A stretch of 64,000 bases of DNA from NCBI RefSeq assembly GCF_000214355.1, contig NC_015577.1, positions 1,411,121 to 1,475,120 of the forward strand. Reading direction: 5' to 3'. Below are positions 16,560 through 24,751 of this stretch, piece by piece. How positions within the stretch are numbered: the first letter of the stretch is position 1; the number at the start of each line of letters is the position of its first letter. Source of the stretch: Leadbettera azotonutricia ZAS-9 (GTDB taxonomy: Bacteria > Spirochaetota > Spirochaetia > Treponematales > Breznakiellaceae). The translations under genes were made by a program, and so were the position numbers. The notes below the pieces were generated by a model. The model had not been told where the DNA came from. It saw nothing but the letters and a program-made list of their open reading frames with translations, and made no database searches.

Positions 16560-17390
16560 ATGAGTGATGAGTGGCGGGGGCCGAGAGGCCCCTGCCCGAA
16601 GAACGAAAACCAGGGGCTTACAAAGTTCGCTGTGCTTTTTCTAACTACCTCTTTGCTTTAGGACTTAAAGGGGACGGGCTTTGTCTTACGCTGATACTGG
16701 TGGGGTAGATAAAGTTTGCTGACTGGGTGTTGGAGAAATGCTTTTATACGGGGTATTCGGGCGGCGTGTGCGCCGCTGTTTATAGGCTTTAGCACGGATA
16801 CGGCATGGAGGGGGGCCGTGAGGATAGGCCCCCCGGAATGTCCCCGTTGGCATGGAAGCCAACGGGGAATTGGGTTTAATGCTTGTGGGGATGATTGCCG
16901 AATTGCGGCAGTTGGGGAATGAAGGCCCCGGTTTGCGAAGGGATCAGGCGGAAAAGCCGGGGTGCCGGTGGTACCCGGAGAAGCGCAGCGCCGGAGGGGG
17001 CCATCGGCCAGGATACGGCTTTAGGCGGCCCGGAGTTGCCCCATGCGGTCTAGTCCCCATGAGGGCTAGGCGGTATGGGGCAATGGGAGGGCCGCTGTTT
17101 GTATGCCCCGGCTTTGGAGGACAGCGGGTAAATGCTTCAAAATGGGGGTTGTGGCTTCCGCTGGCAATCTTCGGATTTTGCTTCACTTGCCGACTAATGC
17201 GCCGCTTGCCCCGAAGGGGATAGCGGCGGTTATTGGGGTTTAAGGCATCGGGCGGCCCGGAACGGGACATGACCAACTGAACGGAGCGACCAAAGGGAGC
17301 GGAGAGAGGGCGGGGATGAACCGTGGAGGGCTGCCCTTGGGACGGCGGCATACAATGATTTGAAAAAAACCCGGAGGGTTTTTGACTATT
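16560..17390 (+). ncRNA. Candidate long structured RNA B (about 800 nt)
   Basis: No convincing protein; an open frame at 16852-17223 has unusual composition and its ATG lies in a hairpin loop. Stems include 16573-16596 (10 bp, GAGA loop), 16761-16776 (6 bp), 16810-16834 (8 bp), 16841-16868 (11 bp perfect), 16896-16910 (5 bp), 17036-17083 (9 bp enclosing a 7-bp inner stem), 17092-17127 (7 bp) and 17201-17227 (6+4 bp, CCCC-GAA-GGGG tip). The series ends at an intrinsic terminator at 17365. This density of consecutive, mostly perfect stems resembles large phage-encoded RNAs such as GOLLD or ROOL in character, not in sequence. Confidence 0.4.
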
Positions 17391-17397
17391 TTTTTCT
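17365..17397 (+). terminator. Intrinsic terminator closing candidate RNA B
   Basis: AAAAACCC (17365-17372), GGA loop, GGGTTTTT (17376-17383), then GACTATTTTTTTC. The arms are A- and T-rich, so it could act in both directions. Confidence 0.65.
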
Positions 17398-17775
17398 TCG
17401 GGTTGGGGATAGGATGAAAGCGGCGGAAGTGGGCTTTATAAAATGACCTTTTTTATATTGGGAATGGGGCGGTTGTCGTTGAATATCGCAAAATGTATGC
17501 AGTTGTGTATGCAACAAAGGGTCAATCTTTATCGTAAACCATCGCAAGATATTTCATGTAGGCTATTGACTAATTCTATATCCTGTAATAAGATAAGAGC
17601 ATAAATCGTCATTTATAAAAGAATATCTTTGTTTGATACCTACTTATATTATAAGGAATTACTAATCAATAACCCTTAATGGGCGCTCCAGGTTCACTAG
17701 CCCGTCCGGTCCGCCCGGGGCATGACTTATTTCTTGCTTCGCAGTATAATAGAACCTATTATAGCAAGGAGAATT
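17398..17775. other. Non-coding stretch at the right edge of the mobile element
   Basis: About 380 bp with no convincing gene. Composition changes here from the GC-hairpin zone to AT-rich sequence. The minus strand at 17662-17730 is an open segment ending in LERPLRVID and a stop, possibly the tail of a decayed gene. The right part carries the promoter of the next gene: TATAAT at 17745-17750. Confidence 0.4.
17722..17750 (+). promoter_or_regulatory. Sigma-70-type promoter candidate for the 17,776 gene
   Basis: Perfect -10 TATAAT at 17745-17750, with ATGACT at 17722-17727 as -35 and a 17-bp spacer. It lies 25 bp upstream of the ATG, which has AAGGAG before it. Confidence 0.5.
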
Positions 17776-18171
17776 ATGCCCGGCAAAGAAATGTCCAAGA
17801 TCCTCAAAAATGCTGCCCCCATCCCTGCCGAGGAGATACCGCGGCTTTTTGAGCTGCTCCTCGAAACCCGCAAAGAATCGGAACATACCAAAAGGGAAAT
17901 CAAGCGCTACGATTCCATGAAAGAGGCCATGATCCAGGAGATCACGGGGAAGTACAGTTTTTACGAATTCTTTTTCAGCCGCCTCTTTGCCGAGCGCCAG
18001 GAAGCAATAAAGAAAGATTTTGAAATTATCGATAAAGGCATGAAGGAAAACAACTCGGAGCTCATCCAGGCAGGTGTTTCGGGCCTCTCTCAGGTGGTGG
18101 CTTCAAGCCCCTTCTCCGACCTCGAAAAGCTCCGCCGCATGATTGGGAATATTGAAACGCAGATTAGTTAA
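17776..18171 (+). CDS. Hypothetical helical protein
   Basis: 131 residues, charged and almost wholly helical (FELLLETRKESEHTKREIKR; FFSRLFAERQEAIKKDFEII), without signal peptide or membrane segment. Start ATG 17776 is preceded by CAAGGAG at about 17766, with a TATAAT promoter upstream. It ends 13 bp before the GH127 gene and may be co-transcribed with it. Codon use is GGC/CGC-rich like the chromosome. No family recognised. Confidence 0.6.
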   Translation: MPGKEMSKILKNAAPIPAEEIPRLFELLLETRKESEHTKREIKRYDSMKEAMIQEITGKYSFYEFFFSRLFAERQEAIKKDFEIIDKGMKENNSELIQAGVSGLSQVVASSPFSDLEKLRRMIGNIETQIS

Positions 18172-18184
18172 AGCAGGGTTAACT

Positions 18185-20170
18185 ATGGATAATTCACAGT
18201 TCACAATGCCGGTCTCGCTTGGAAACGTAGAGATCAGCGATAAATTCTGGAGTCCTTTCATGGAAAGGGTGCGCACCGAGGTAATACCCTACCAGTGGCA
18301 GGCGCTGAACGACAAGGTAGAGGGGGCGGAGCCCAGCTTCTGCATACGCAATTTCAAGGTTGCCGCCATGATGACCCATCCCGAGCTTGACTATGGGTTT
18401 GACAAGGCCATAGGATTCGGGGGCATGGTCTTTCAGGATTCGGATCTTGCCAAGTGGATTGAGGCCGCTGCCTATTCTCTGGTGTGGCGCCCTGATCCGG
18501 TTCTGGAAAAGGAAACCGACGATACTATCGACATTATCTGCAGTGCCCAGCAGCCCGATGGCTACCTTGATACTTATTATATAATTAAGGGCCTTGATAA
18601 GCGTTTTTCCAATTTGAAAGATAACCACGAACTCTATTGCCTCGGGCACTTTACTGAAGCCGCTGTCGCTTATTTCGAAGCGACAGGCAAGCGTAAAATG
18701 ATGGATGCCTTTATCCGCTATATTGACTGCGTGGATCGCCATATCGGGAAAGAGGAGGGGAAGCTTCACGGCTATCCGGGACATGAAATCCTTGAGCTCG
18801 CCCTGGTGCGTCTTTATGATGTAACCAAGGATGAAAAGCACCTCAAGCTGGCCCGCTATTTTATAGACCAGCGGGGGCAATCTCCCCTCTATTTTGAAGA
18901 AGAGACAAAACGCAATGGCAATGAATTCTACTGGAAAGACAGTTACGTAAAATACCAGTATTACCAGGCAGGAAAGCCCGTACGGGACCAGCATATTGCC
19001 GAAGGCCACGCAGTCCGCGCAGTGTACCTCTATTCTGGCATGGCCGATATTGCCCGCCTTACAGGGGATGATACCCTTATAAAATCTTGCAGCGACCTCT
19101 GGGAAAATATTACGCAAAAACAGATGTACATTACAGGCGGCATAGGACAATCCGCTTATGGCGAAGCCTTCTCCTATGATTACGATCTTCCCAACGACAC
19201 TGTCTATGCTGAAACCTGCGCTTCCATTGGGCTTGCCTTTTTTGCCCGCCGCATGCTTTCCATCGCCCCCAAAGGCAGCTTTGCCGATGTCCTCGAAACA
19301 GCCCTTTACAACGGCATTATAAGCGGCATGTCCCTGGACGGCAAAAGTTTCTTTTATGTAAATCCCCTCGAAGTGATCCCCGAGGCAAATGAAAAAGACA
19401 GGATTAGGCGCCATGTCAAAGGCGTAAGGCAGAAGTGGTTTGCCTGCGCCTGCTGCCCCCCTAACCTGGCGCGCATTATTTCTTCCCTGGGGTCTTATAT
19501 CTATTCAGTCAAGGACAACGCCCTCTACACCCATCTTTTCATAGGTAGTACCGCAAAGGCCCAGCTTTCGGGCAAAGAAGTTACGGTAAAGCTTGAAACA
19601 TCCTATCCTTGGGAAGAAAAAGTCCGCGTTGATTTCCAAGTCCCAGGGGAAGGGGCGAAGTTCGATTATGCCTTCCGCCTTCCCGGCTGGTGCAGATCCT
19701 GTTCAGTGGAGCTTAACGGCGCAAAAGCAGATTACAAAAAAGCCGATGGTTATGCGATCATAAGCAGGGAATGGAAATCAGGCGACAGCCTTTCCATTGT
19801 GTTTGATATGCCCGTCAATTTTGTCGAGGCAAACCCCAAAGTCCGTGAAAATTCCGGCAAGCTTGCGATTACCCGGGGACCGGTGGTGTACTGTCTTGAA
19901 GAAGTTGATAACGGGAAGGAACTTTTTAAAATTCACGCAGATCTTGAAAATGGAAAGCCTCATAATCTTAAAACTGCATGGGAGAAAGATCTCCTCAGCG
20001 GTATTGTGACCCTTTCCTTTACAGGCAAAAAAGAAAAAGACTGGCCAAGCGATGCCCTCTACCGGCCTGTCGCCCCTGCTGCCCTGGAGGACAAGCTTAT
20101 CAAGTGCATCCCTTACTATGCATGGACAAACCGCAATCCTGGCGAAATGACCGTGTGGATGAATAAATGA
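18185..20170 (+). CDS. GH127 beta-L-arabinofuranosidase
   Basis: 661 residues, near the 658 of the characterised HypBA1. The family's catalytic set is visible. YGEAFSYDYDL gives the acid/base glutamate, ETCASIG the Zn-binding Glu and Cys 16-18 residues later, and CACCPPN (~421-427) the Cys pair that includes the nucleophile. The N-terminal (alpha/alpha)6 barrel is followed by two beta-sandwich domains. The enzyme releases L-arabinofuranose from plant cell-wall glycans. No signal peptide is seen, so it acts on imported oligosaccharides in the cytoplasm. Start ATG 18185 was chosen because the conserved FTMPVSLGNVEISDKFW begins soon after it. Confidence 0.88.
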   Translation: MDNSQFTMPVSLGNVEISDKFWSPFMERVRTEVIPYQWQALNDKVEGAEPSFCIRNFKVAAMMTHPELDYGFDKAIGFGGMVFQDSDLAKWIEAAAYSLVWRPDPVLEKETDDTIDIICSAQQPDGYLDTYYIIKGLDKRFSNLKDNHELYCLGHFTEAAVAYFEATGKRKMMDAFIRYIDCVDRHIGKEEGKLHGYPGHEILELALVRLYDVTKDEKHLKLARYFIDQRGQSPLYFEEETKRNGNEFYWKDSYVKYQYYQAGKPVRDQHIAEGHAVRAVYLYSGMADIARLTGDDTLIKSCSDLWENITQKQMYITGGIGQSAYGEAFSYDYDLPNDTVYAETCASIGLAFFARRMLSIAPKGSFADVLETALYNGIISGMSLDGKSFFYVNPLEVIPEANEKDRIRRHVKGVRQKWFACACCPPNLARIISSLGSYIYSVKDNALYTHLFIGSTAKAQLSGKEVTVKLETSYPWEEKVRVDFQVPGEGAKFDYAFRLPGWCRSCSVELNGAKADYKKADGYAIISREWKSGDSLSIVFDMPVNFVEANPKVRENSGKLAITRGPVVYCLEEVDNGKELFKIHADLENGKPHNLKTAWEKDLLSGIVTLSFTGKKEKDWPSDALYRPVAPAALEDKLIKCIPYYAWTNRNPGEMTVWMNK

Positions 20171-20197
20171 TGGCGTGATTGTTTCTTTGGCAGGCAG

Positions 20198-20290
20198 ATC
20201 CCTTAGTCGGGCAACCCGGATTCGAACCGGGGACCCCAAGTCCCCCAGACTTGTACGCTAACCAACTGCGCTATTACCCGTCTAAGGGAT
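20198..20290 (-). repeat. 9-bp inverted repeat flanking the tRNA gene
   Basis: ATCCCTTAG at 20198-20206 and CTAAGGGAT at 20282-20290 are perfect inverted copies that bracket the tRNA. In the precursor they would extend the acceptor stem by 9 bp, with a single base between helix and repeat on one side. Confidence 0.7.
20207..20280 (-). tRNA. tRNA-Pro (anticodon GGG)
   Basis: On the minus strand a full cloverleaf forms: acceptor CGGGTAA/TTGCCCG (one G-U pair), D-stem GCGC/GCGT, anticodon stem CAAGT/ACTTG enclosing the loop CTGGGGG (anticodon GGG), a 5-nt variable loop, and T-stem CCCGG/CCGGG around TTCGAAT. The discriminator is A, as usual for tRNA-Pro. The CCA end is not encoded, so it must be added after processing. 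Confidence 0.93.
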
Positions 20291-20351
20291 TGTCCGTCAA
20301 AAATGGTTTTATTAACTTACTTCATGTTCAATTTTGTGTCAATATATCCAT

Positions 20352-21446
20352 ATGCCGTCTCAGATACTCCATACCCTTTTTGGGGAAGATGTGATAGCCG
20401 AGATATACCGGCGCCTGGTTCCCCGTTTTGGGCTTGTGGCCGCAAAAGCCCTGGAAAAGATAAGCCAGAACTACCTCCAGCCGTTTTTCCTGGGCTGCCA
20501 GGGGCCGGACATCTTTTACCATAGCCAGATGACCAGGCCGGTGGGCCTTGAGTACGGCACTCTTTTGCACCGCCGGGGCGCCGGCATCTTCACCGCAGGG
20601 CTTCTCAAAATGGGCCTCCCTGACCCTGCCCCCGACGAAGAGGACATACGGCTCCACCGCAGGGAGAAAGGCATCAACGCCCTGGGGGCCTATGCTTTGG
20701 GCTTCATGACCCATGCCCTGCTGGATCGGGCCTGCCATCCCTACATCGTCTACAAGTCCGGATGGGTTTCCCCCCGGAGGCCGGAAACCCTCCGCTACGC
20801 CAAGGCCCATGCTTTTTTTGAGAGGATTATAGATGCGCTCATGCTTAAAATAGCGAGAGGCCAGGAAACCTCTTCATGGGATCAGGAAAAGGCATTGGCG
20901 GAAGTATGCGAAAACCCTCCCCTGGGCCTGAAGGAGCTTCTGGCCAGGGCGCTTGTCCTTGCCTTCCCCGAGAGGGCAGGCAGGGATGCAAAACTGGCCA
21001 GCCGCATAGACAACACCTTTGCCGACTGTGCAGGGTTTTACCGGCTCACAGCCCCGTCAAAAACCATGCCCGGGGCAGGGGAGGCCCTGCACCCGGAACT
21101 TCTCGGGCTGATTTACCCTGTGGAGCTTCCGGAGGATATAGATTTTCTCAATTTAAAGCACGAAGCCTGGTTCTATCCCACGCCCCGTGGGCTGGAGTAT
21201 CAAAGCTCATTCCCCGAAATTTACAGCAGCGCCGTAGAAACTGCCACTGATTCCATTGCCCCGGTAATAACCAAATACCTTGCCTCGGGCATCTTCCCCA
21301 TCCTGGAGGCTGCCCAAGCCATAGGCAATGGCGGCCTTTCCATCCACGATGAATCCGGCAAGCCCTGCGCGCCTACGCGAGCAGCGCCCCTGCCGCTTGA
21401 CAGGGTGCTGGAACAGCAGGCCCGGATTAGAGGCATGCCTGCATGA
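20352..21446 (+). CDS. Putative zinc-dependent phospholipase C-like protein
   Basis: 364 residues, helical. FLGCQGPDIFYHSQ (~37-50) and FMTHALLDRACHPYIVY (~117-133) place histidines and aspartates in the spacing of the zinc-dependent phospholipase C / S1-P1 nuclease-like family found in spirochaetes and Firmicutes. No signal peptide, so a cytoplasmic location is likely. Start ATG 20352 was preferred to an upstream in-frame codon because the conserved part starts at SQILHTLFGEDV. It is convergent with gpmI, one base apart. Substrate unknown. Confidence 0.5.
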   Translation: MPSQILHTLFGEDVIAEIYRRLVPRFGLVAAKALEKISQNYLQPFFLGCQGPDIFYHSQMTRPVGLEYGTLLHRRGAGIFTAGLLKMGLPDPAPDEEDIRLHRREKGINALGAYALGFMTHALLDRACHPYIVYKSGWVSPRRPETLRYAKAHAFFERIIDALMLKIARGQETSSWDQEKALAEVCENPPLGLKELLARALVLAFPERAGRDAKLASRIDNTFADCAGFYRLTAPSKTMPGAGEALHPELLGLIYPVELPEDIDFLNLKHEAWFYPTPRGLEYQSSFPEIYSSAVETATDSIAPVITKYLASGIFPILEAAQAIGNGGLSIHDESGKPCAPTRAAPLPLDRVLEQQARIRGMPA

Positions 21447-21447
21447 A

Positions 21448-23130
21448 TCACATCTTCAGTACAGATCTGTCGTAATCTACCGGGGGGATAAATCCCAACA
21501 ATTGTATGCAAGTCGCAGCAATACTGCTAATCCCCAGGCCCTCGTTAAGATCGCCTTCGCCTGCTTTGTGGGGGTACTCGTTCCCGCCGGCAGGATCGTA
21601 AATAATGCAGGGGACAGGGTTGAGGCTGTGGCTGGTTTTGGCTTTTGGAGTTCCGTCAGGCTTGAGTGAAACTGCGCCGGTCTTTTTGTCGTGCTCGTAC
21701 ATATCGTCGGAGTTGCCGTGGTCGGCAGTGATGACCAGGACACCACCTGCTCCTTCCACTACTTTGGCGATGCGGCCAATTTGGAGGTCCATGGCTTCCA
21801 TGGAGCAGACAACAGCCTGGTATACGCCGGTGTGGCCCACCATGTCGCCGTTAGGAAAGTTGAGGCGTATAAAGTCATACTTGCCCGAAGGGATGGCTTC
21901 CATCACCTGGTCGGCAATGTCGGCGCACTTCATCCAGGGGCGCTGCTCAAAGGGAACCACGTCGCTTTTGATTTCCACAAAGTCTTCGAGCTTCTCGTCG
22001 AATTTGCCTGTGCGGTTTCCGTTGAAGAAGTAGGTTACATGCCCGTACTTCTGGGTTTCGGAGATGGCAAGGGTGCGTACGCCGGAGGCTGCCAAGTATT
22101 CGCCCATGGTCTTGTCGATGGAGGGCGGGCTCACCAGGTAGCGCTTGGGCACATGGGCGTCGCCGTCGTATTCCATCATACCTGCATAACAGACCTTGGG
22201 CCTGCGGCCCCGGTCGAACTTGTCGAACTTTTCTTCTTCGAAGGCGGCGGTGATTTCAAGGGACCTGTCGCCCCGGAAGTTGAAGTAGACCACCGAGTCG
22301 CCGTCCTCGATAGCGCCAATGGGGGCCGGAGTACCGGTTGGACCGTTTTCGGCGACCACGAATTCTTTGAGATCCTGATCGATGATGCCGGGGATTTCCT
22401 TGCGGTAGGTTTCCACCGCTTCCCTGGCGTTTTTGAACTGCCGGCCTTCGCCGTGGACATGCACTGCCCAGCCCCGTTCTACCATTGACCAGTCAGCGCC
22501 GTAGCGATCCATGGTGATCCACATGCGTCCGCCGCCTGACGCGATCCTGGCGTCAAAGCTGCCATCGCTCTGCTCTTTGAGGAAGGCTTCGAAGGGGTCG
22601 ATGTATTCCAGGGCCGAGGTCTCGCCTACGTCCCGCCCGTCAAAGAGGGTATGAATCCTCACCTTTTTGACGCCTTCTTTTTTAGCCTGTTTGATCATGG
22701 CCTTGAGGTGGTCAAGGTGGCTGTGCACATTACCATCAGAAAATAAGCCGATGAAGTGAACGGCGCCGCCGGACTTTTTGGCGTTCTCTACGATTTCTTT
22801 CCATGCCTGGCCCTGGAACATGGCCCCTGTCTCTATGGATTTGGAAACCAGAGCCGCGCCCTGGTTAAAAACCCTGCCGCATCCCATGGCGTTATGCCCT
22901 ACCTCGCTGTTGCCCATATCGTCGTCGGAAGGGAGGCCCACCGCTTTGCCGTGGGCCTTGAGCTTTGTATGGGGGCTTTTCGCGGTAATGGCGTCCAGAT
23001 GATTCATCTTGGAATCCGCCACCGCATCCCCTTCTTTATACTTGCCGTAGCCCACGCCGTCCATGATCACCAGGACTACGGGGCCCTTCCGTTTTTTCCA
23101 ATTGGGGTTTTTCTTTAGTGCTTCCACCAT
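21448..23130 (-). CDS. gpmI: 2,3-bisphosphoglycerate-independent phosphoglycerate mutase
   Basis: 560 residues, an alkaline-phosphatase superfamily enzyme interconverting 3- and 2-phosphoglycerate in glycolysis with two Mn ions. VIMDGVGYG near the N terminus, NSEVGHNAMG (the phosphorylated serine region) and ITADHGNSDDMYE near the C terminus are the metal-binding and catalytic landmarks. The length is slightly above the usual 510-550. An AGGAG site precedes the ATG. A GC-rich hairpin (23,147-23,166) separates it from the upstream isomerase gene. Confidence 0.95.
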   Translation of the reverse strand: MVEALKKNPNWKKRKGPVVLVIMDGVGYGKYKEGDAVADSKMNHLDAITAKSPHTKLKAHGKAVGLPSDDDMGNSEVGHNAMGCGRVFNQGAALVSKSIETGAMFQGQAWKEIVENAKKSGGAVHFIGLFSDGNVHSHLDHLKAMIKQAKKEGVKKVRIHTLFDGRDVGETSALEYIDPFEAFLKEQSDGSFDARIASGGGRMWITMDRYGADWSMVERGWAVHVHGEGRQFKNAREAVETYRKEIPGIIDQDLKEFVVAENGPTGTPAPIGAIEDGDSVVYFNFRGDRSLEITAAFEEEKFDKFDRGRRPKVCYAGMMEYDGDAHVPKRYLVSPPSIDKTMGEYLAASGVRTLAISETQKYGHVTYFFNGNRTGKFDEKLEDFVEIKSDVVPFEQRPWMKCADIADQVMEAIPSGKYDFIRLNFPNGDMVGHTGVYQAVVCSMEAMDLQIGRIAKVVEGAGGVLVITADHGNSDDMYEHDKKTGAVSLKPDGTPKAKTSHSLNPVPCIIYDPAGGNEYPHKAGEGDLNEGLGISSIAATCIQLLGFIPPVDYDRSVLKM

Positions 23131-23146
23131 GAGAGCTCCTTATTCG

Positions 23147-23166
23147 GGGCCGCCCTGGGGCGGCCC
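23147..23166 (-). terminator. GC-rich intercistronic hairpin between the isomerase gene and gpmI
   Basis: Perfect 9-bp arms GGGCCGCCC (23147-23155) and GGGCGGCCC (23158-23166). On the minus strand there is no T-run after it, so partial termination or RNA processing between the two genes is more likely than full termination. Confidence 0.5.
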
Positions 23167-23193
23167 TTTTCAACATTTGATATCAGAAACAGA

Positions 23194-24690
23194 TCAGGCG
23201 AAGGGATTCTCGGTCTTGTAGAGAGTTCCTTTGGGCTGGTTATACGCAATGTCCGGCACGCCGAGGTAGTCAAAGACCGTGAAAAGGGCTTTGCCGAATT
23301 TGCCGAAGGCCACTGCCCCATGGTGGGGATAGTGCTTGGCAATAAGCACATGCCTGTAGAAACGGCCCATTTCGGGGATTGCAAAAACGCCGATGCCGCC
23401 GAATGAACGGGTAGCCACGGGAAGCACTTCGCCCTGGGCGATATAAGCCTGGAGCGAACCGTCGGGGCCTCCATGAAGCCTGTAGAACGTGATCTCCCCG
23501 GCGGCAATGTCCCCTTCGAGGGTGCCGCGTGTAAAGTCGGGCTTCTTGCCTCCTTCCAGGGTCCGGTTCTGAATAAGCTGGAATTTGAGGGCCGTGTTCT
23601 TTTCTTTCTTGAGCTTGCAGATGGGGGTGTTCCCGCAGTGGAAACCCATGAACACATCCTGGATGGTGTACTTTTTGTACTTGGGTTTGATGTCTGAAGT
23701 GTAGAGATCCAAAGGCACCGAGTTGTTGATGTCCAGAAGGGTCACCGCGTCGCCAGTGATGCAGGCGCCGATGTATTCCGAGAGCGCGCCGTAGATATCC
23801 ACTTCGCAGCTTACGGGGATGCCTCGGGACGCGAGGCGGCTGTTCACATAGCAGGGCACAAAGCCGAATTCGCTGGGGAAGGCCGGCCAGCACTTGTCGG
23901 CAAAGGCCACATAGTCCCGTGCGCCCTTGTGGGCTTCTGCCCAGTCAAGGAGGGTCAATTCAAACTGGGCAAGCTTGGGGAGGAGGTCGGGGTACTGGCT
24001 TCCTGCGCCAAGTTCCTTGGCCATGTCTTTGGCAACCGCGTCGATGCGCTTGTCGCCCTTGTGATTGCGGAAGCTCACCAAAAGATCCAGCTCCGAGTTT
24101 TCTTCTATTTCCACGCCAATGTCGTAGAGGCCCTTGATGGGGGCATTGCAGGCAAAGAAGTCCTGGGGCCTGGGGCCGAAGGTGATGATCTTGAGGCGGG
24201 AAATGCCGATGAGAGCCCGGGCCACAGGGACAAAGTCCCCGATCATGGCGGCGATACCTTTAGGGTCGCCCACGGGGTACTCGGGGATAACTGCCTTGAG
24301 CTTGCGCAGCCCGAGATTGTAGGAGCAGTTGAGCATGCCGCAGTAGGCGTCGCCCCGCCCGTTGATAAGATCCTTGCCGGTGTCTTCGGCAGCGGCGGCG
24401 TACAGCACCGGGCCCTTGAACCATTGGGCAATGAGGGTCTCGGGGGTCTCGGGGCCGAAGTTCCCCAGGAATACCACCAGGGCATTGCAGCCCGCTTTGG
24501 TAACTTCCTCCACCGCTTTTACGGCGTCTTTTTCATTCTCTACCGTAGTCTTGGCTTCGAAAATAGAAACGCCTTTTTTGGTACAGGCCGAAACCACCGC
24601 CTTCCTGCGGGTTTCGGAAAGCGAAAGGACGAAGCAGTCGCGGGATACAGCAATGATCCCCAGCTTCACATCAGGAATATTCTGGCTCAT
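23194..24690 (-). CDS. L-fucose/L-arabinose isomerase family protein
   Basis: 498 residues. Start KLGIIAVSRDCFVLSLSETRR is typical of the N-terminal domain of the fucose/arabinose isomerase superfamily, and PVSCEVDIYGALSEYIG contains the Glu and Asp of the metal site seen in that family. The C-terminal part forms the isomerase domain with RSFGGIGVFAIPEMGR. The sugar could be L-fucose, D-arabinose or another deoxy sugar. A promoter (TTGACA-N17-CACAAT) and RBS AGAGAGG precede it, so it can be expressed apart from the upstream hydrolase gene. Confidence 0.75.
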   Translation of the reverse strand: MSQNIPDVKLGIIAVSRDCFVLSLSETRRKAVVSACTKKGVSIFEAKTTVENEKDAVKAVEEVTKAGCNALVVFLGNFGPETPETLIAQWFKGPVLYAAAAEDTGKDLINGRGDAYCGMLNCSYNLGLRKLKAVIPEYPVGDPKGIAAMIGDFVPVARALIGISRLKIITFGPRPQDFFACNAPIKGLYDIGVEIEENSELDLLVSFRNHKGDKRIDAVAKDMAKELGAGSQYPDLLPKLAQFELTLLDWAEAHKGARDYVAFADKCWPAFPSEFGFVPCYVNSRLASRGIPVSCEVDIYGALSEYIGACITGDAVTLLDINNSVPLDLYTSDIKPKYKKYTIQDVFMGFHCGNTPICKLKKEKNTALKFQLIQNRTLEGGKKPDFTRGTLEGDIAAGEITFYRLHGGPDGSLQAYIAQGEVLPVATRSFGGIGVFAIPEMGRFYRHVLIAKHYPHHGAVAFGKFGKALFTVFDYLGVPDIAYNQPKGTLYKTENPFA

Positions 24691-24722
24691 AGTAACCTCT
24701 CTTGTAAGAATAGAATTTCTCT

Positions 24723-24751
24723 ATTGTGGGCCTGTACTCGGTTTATGTCAA
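24723..24751 (-). promoter_or_regulatory. Promoter of the fucose-isomerase-like gene
   Basis: On the minus strand TTGACA (complement of 24746-24751), 17-bp spacer, CACAAT (complement of 24723-24728). It overlaps the 3' end of the hydrolase gene. Confidence 0.6.

Noticed and set aside
16852-17223. Open frame of 123 codons in the hairpin zone
   Set aside because: Its composition is Gly/Arg/Pro-rich and follows the hairpins, the ATG is in a stem loop, and no ribosome-binding site is free. Treated as part of a candidate RNA.
1-17700. Diversity-generating retroelement linked to the fibre genes
   Set aside because: No reverse transcriptase and no template/variable repeat pair were seen in the phage region.
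17662-17886. Minus-strand frame ending in LERPLRVID
   Set aside because: Could be the tail of a decayed gene, but it overlaps the start of the 17,776 gene and no family is recognisable; not enough to call a pseudogene.
20281-20351. tRNA as phage attachment site
   Set aside because: No second copy of a tRNA 3' end was found near the element's right edge (~17.4-17.7 kb), and the tRNA is 2.5 kb away beyond chromosomal genes.
21691-22488. 265-codon plus-strand frame opposite gpmI
   Set aside because: A shadow of the well-conserved gpmI coding strand; its product resembles no protein family.
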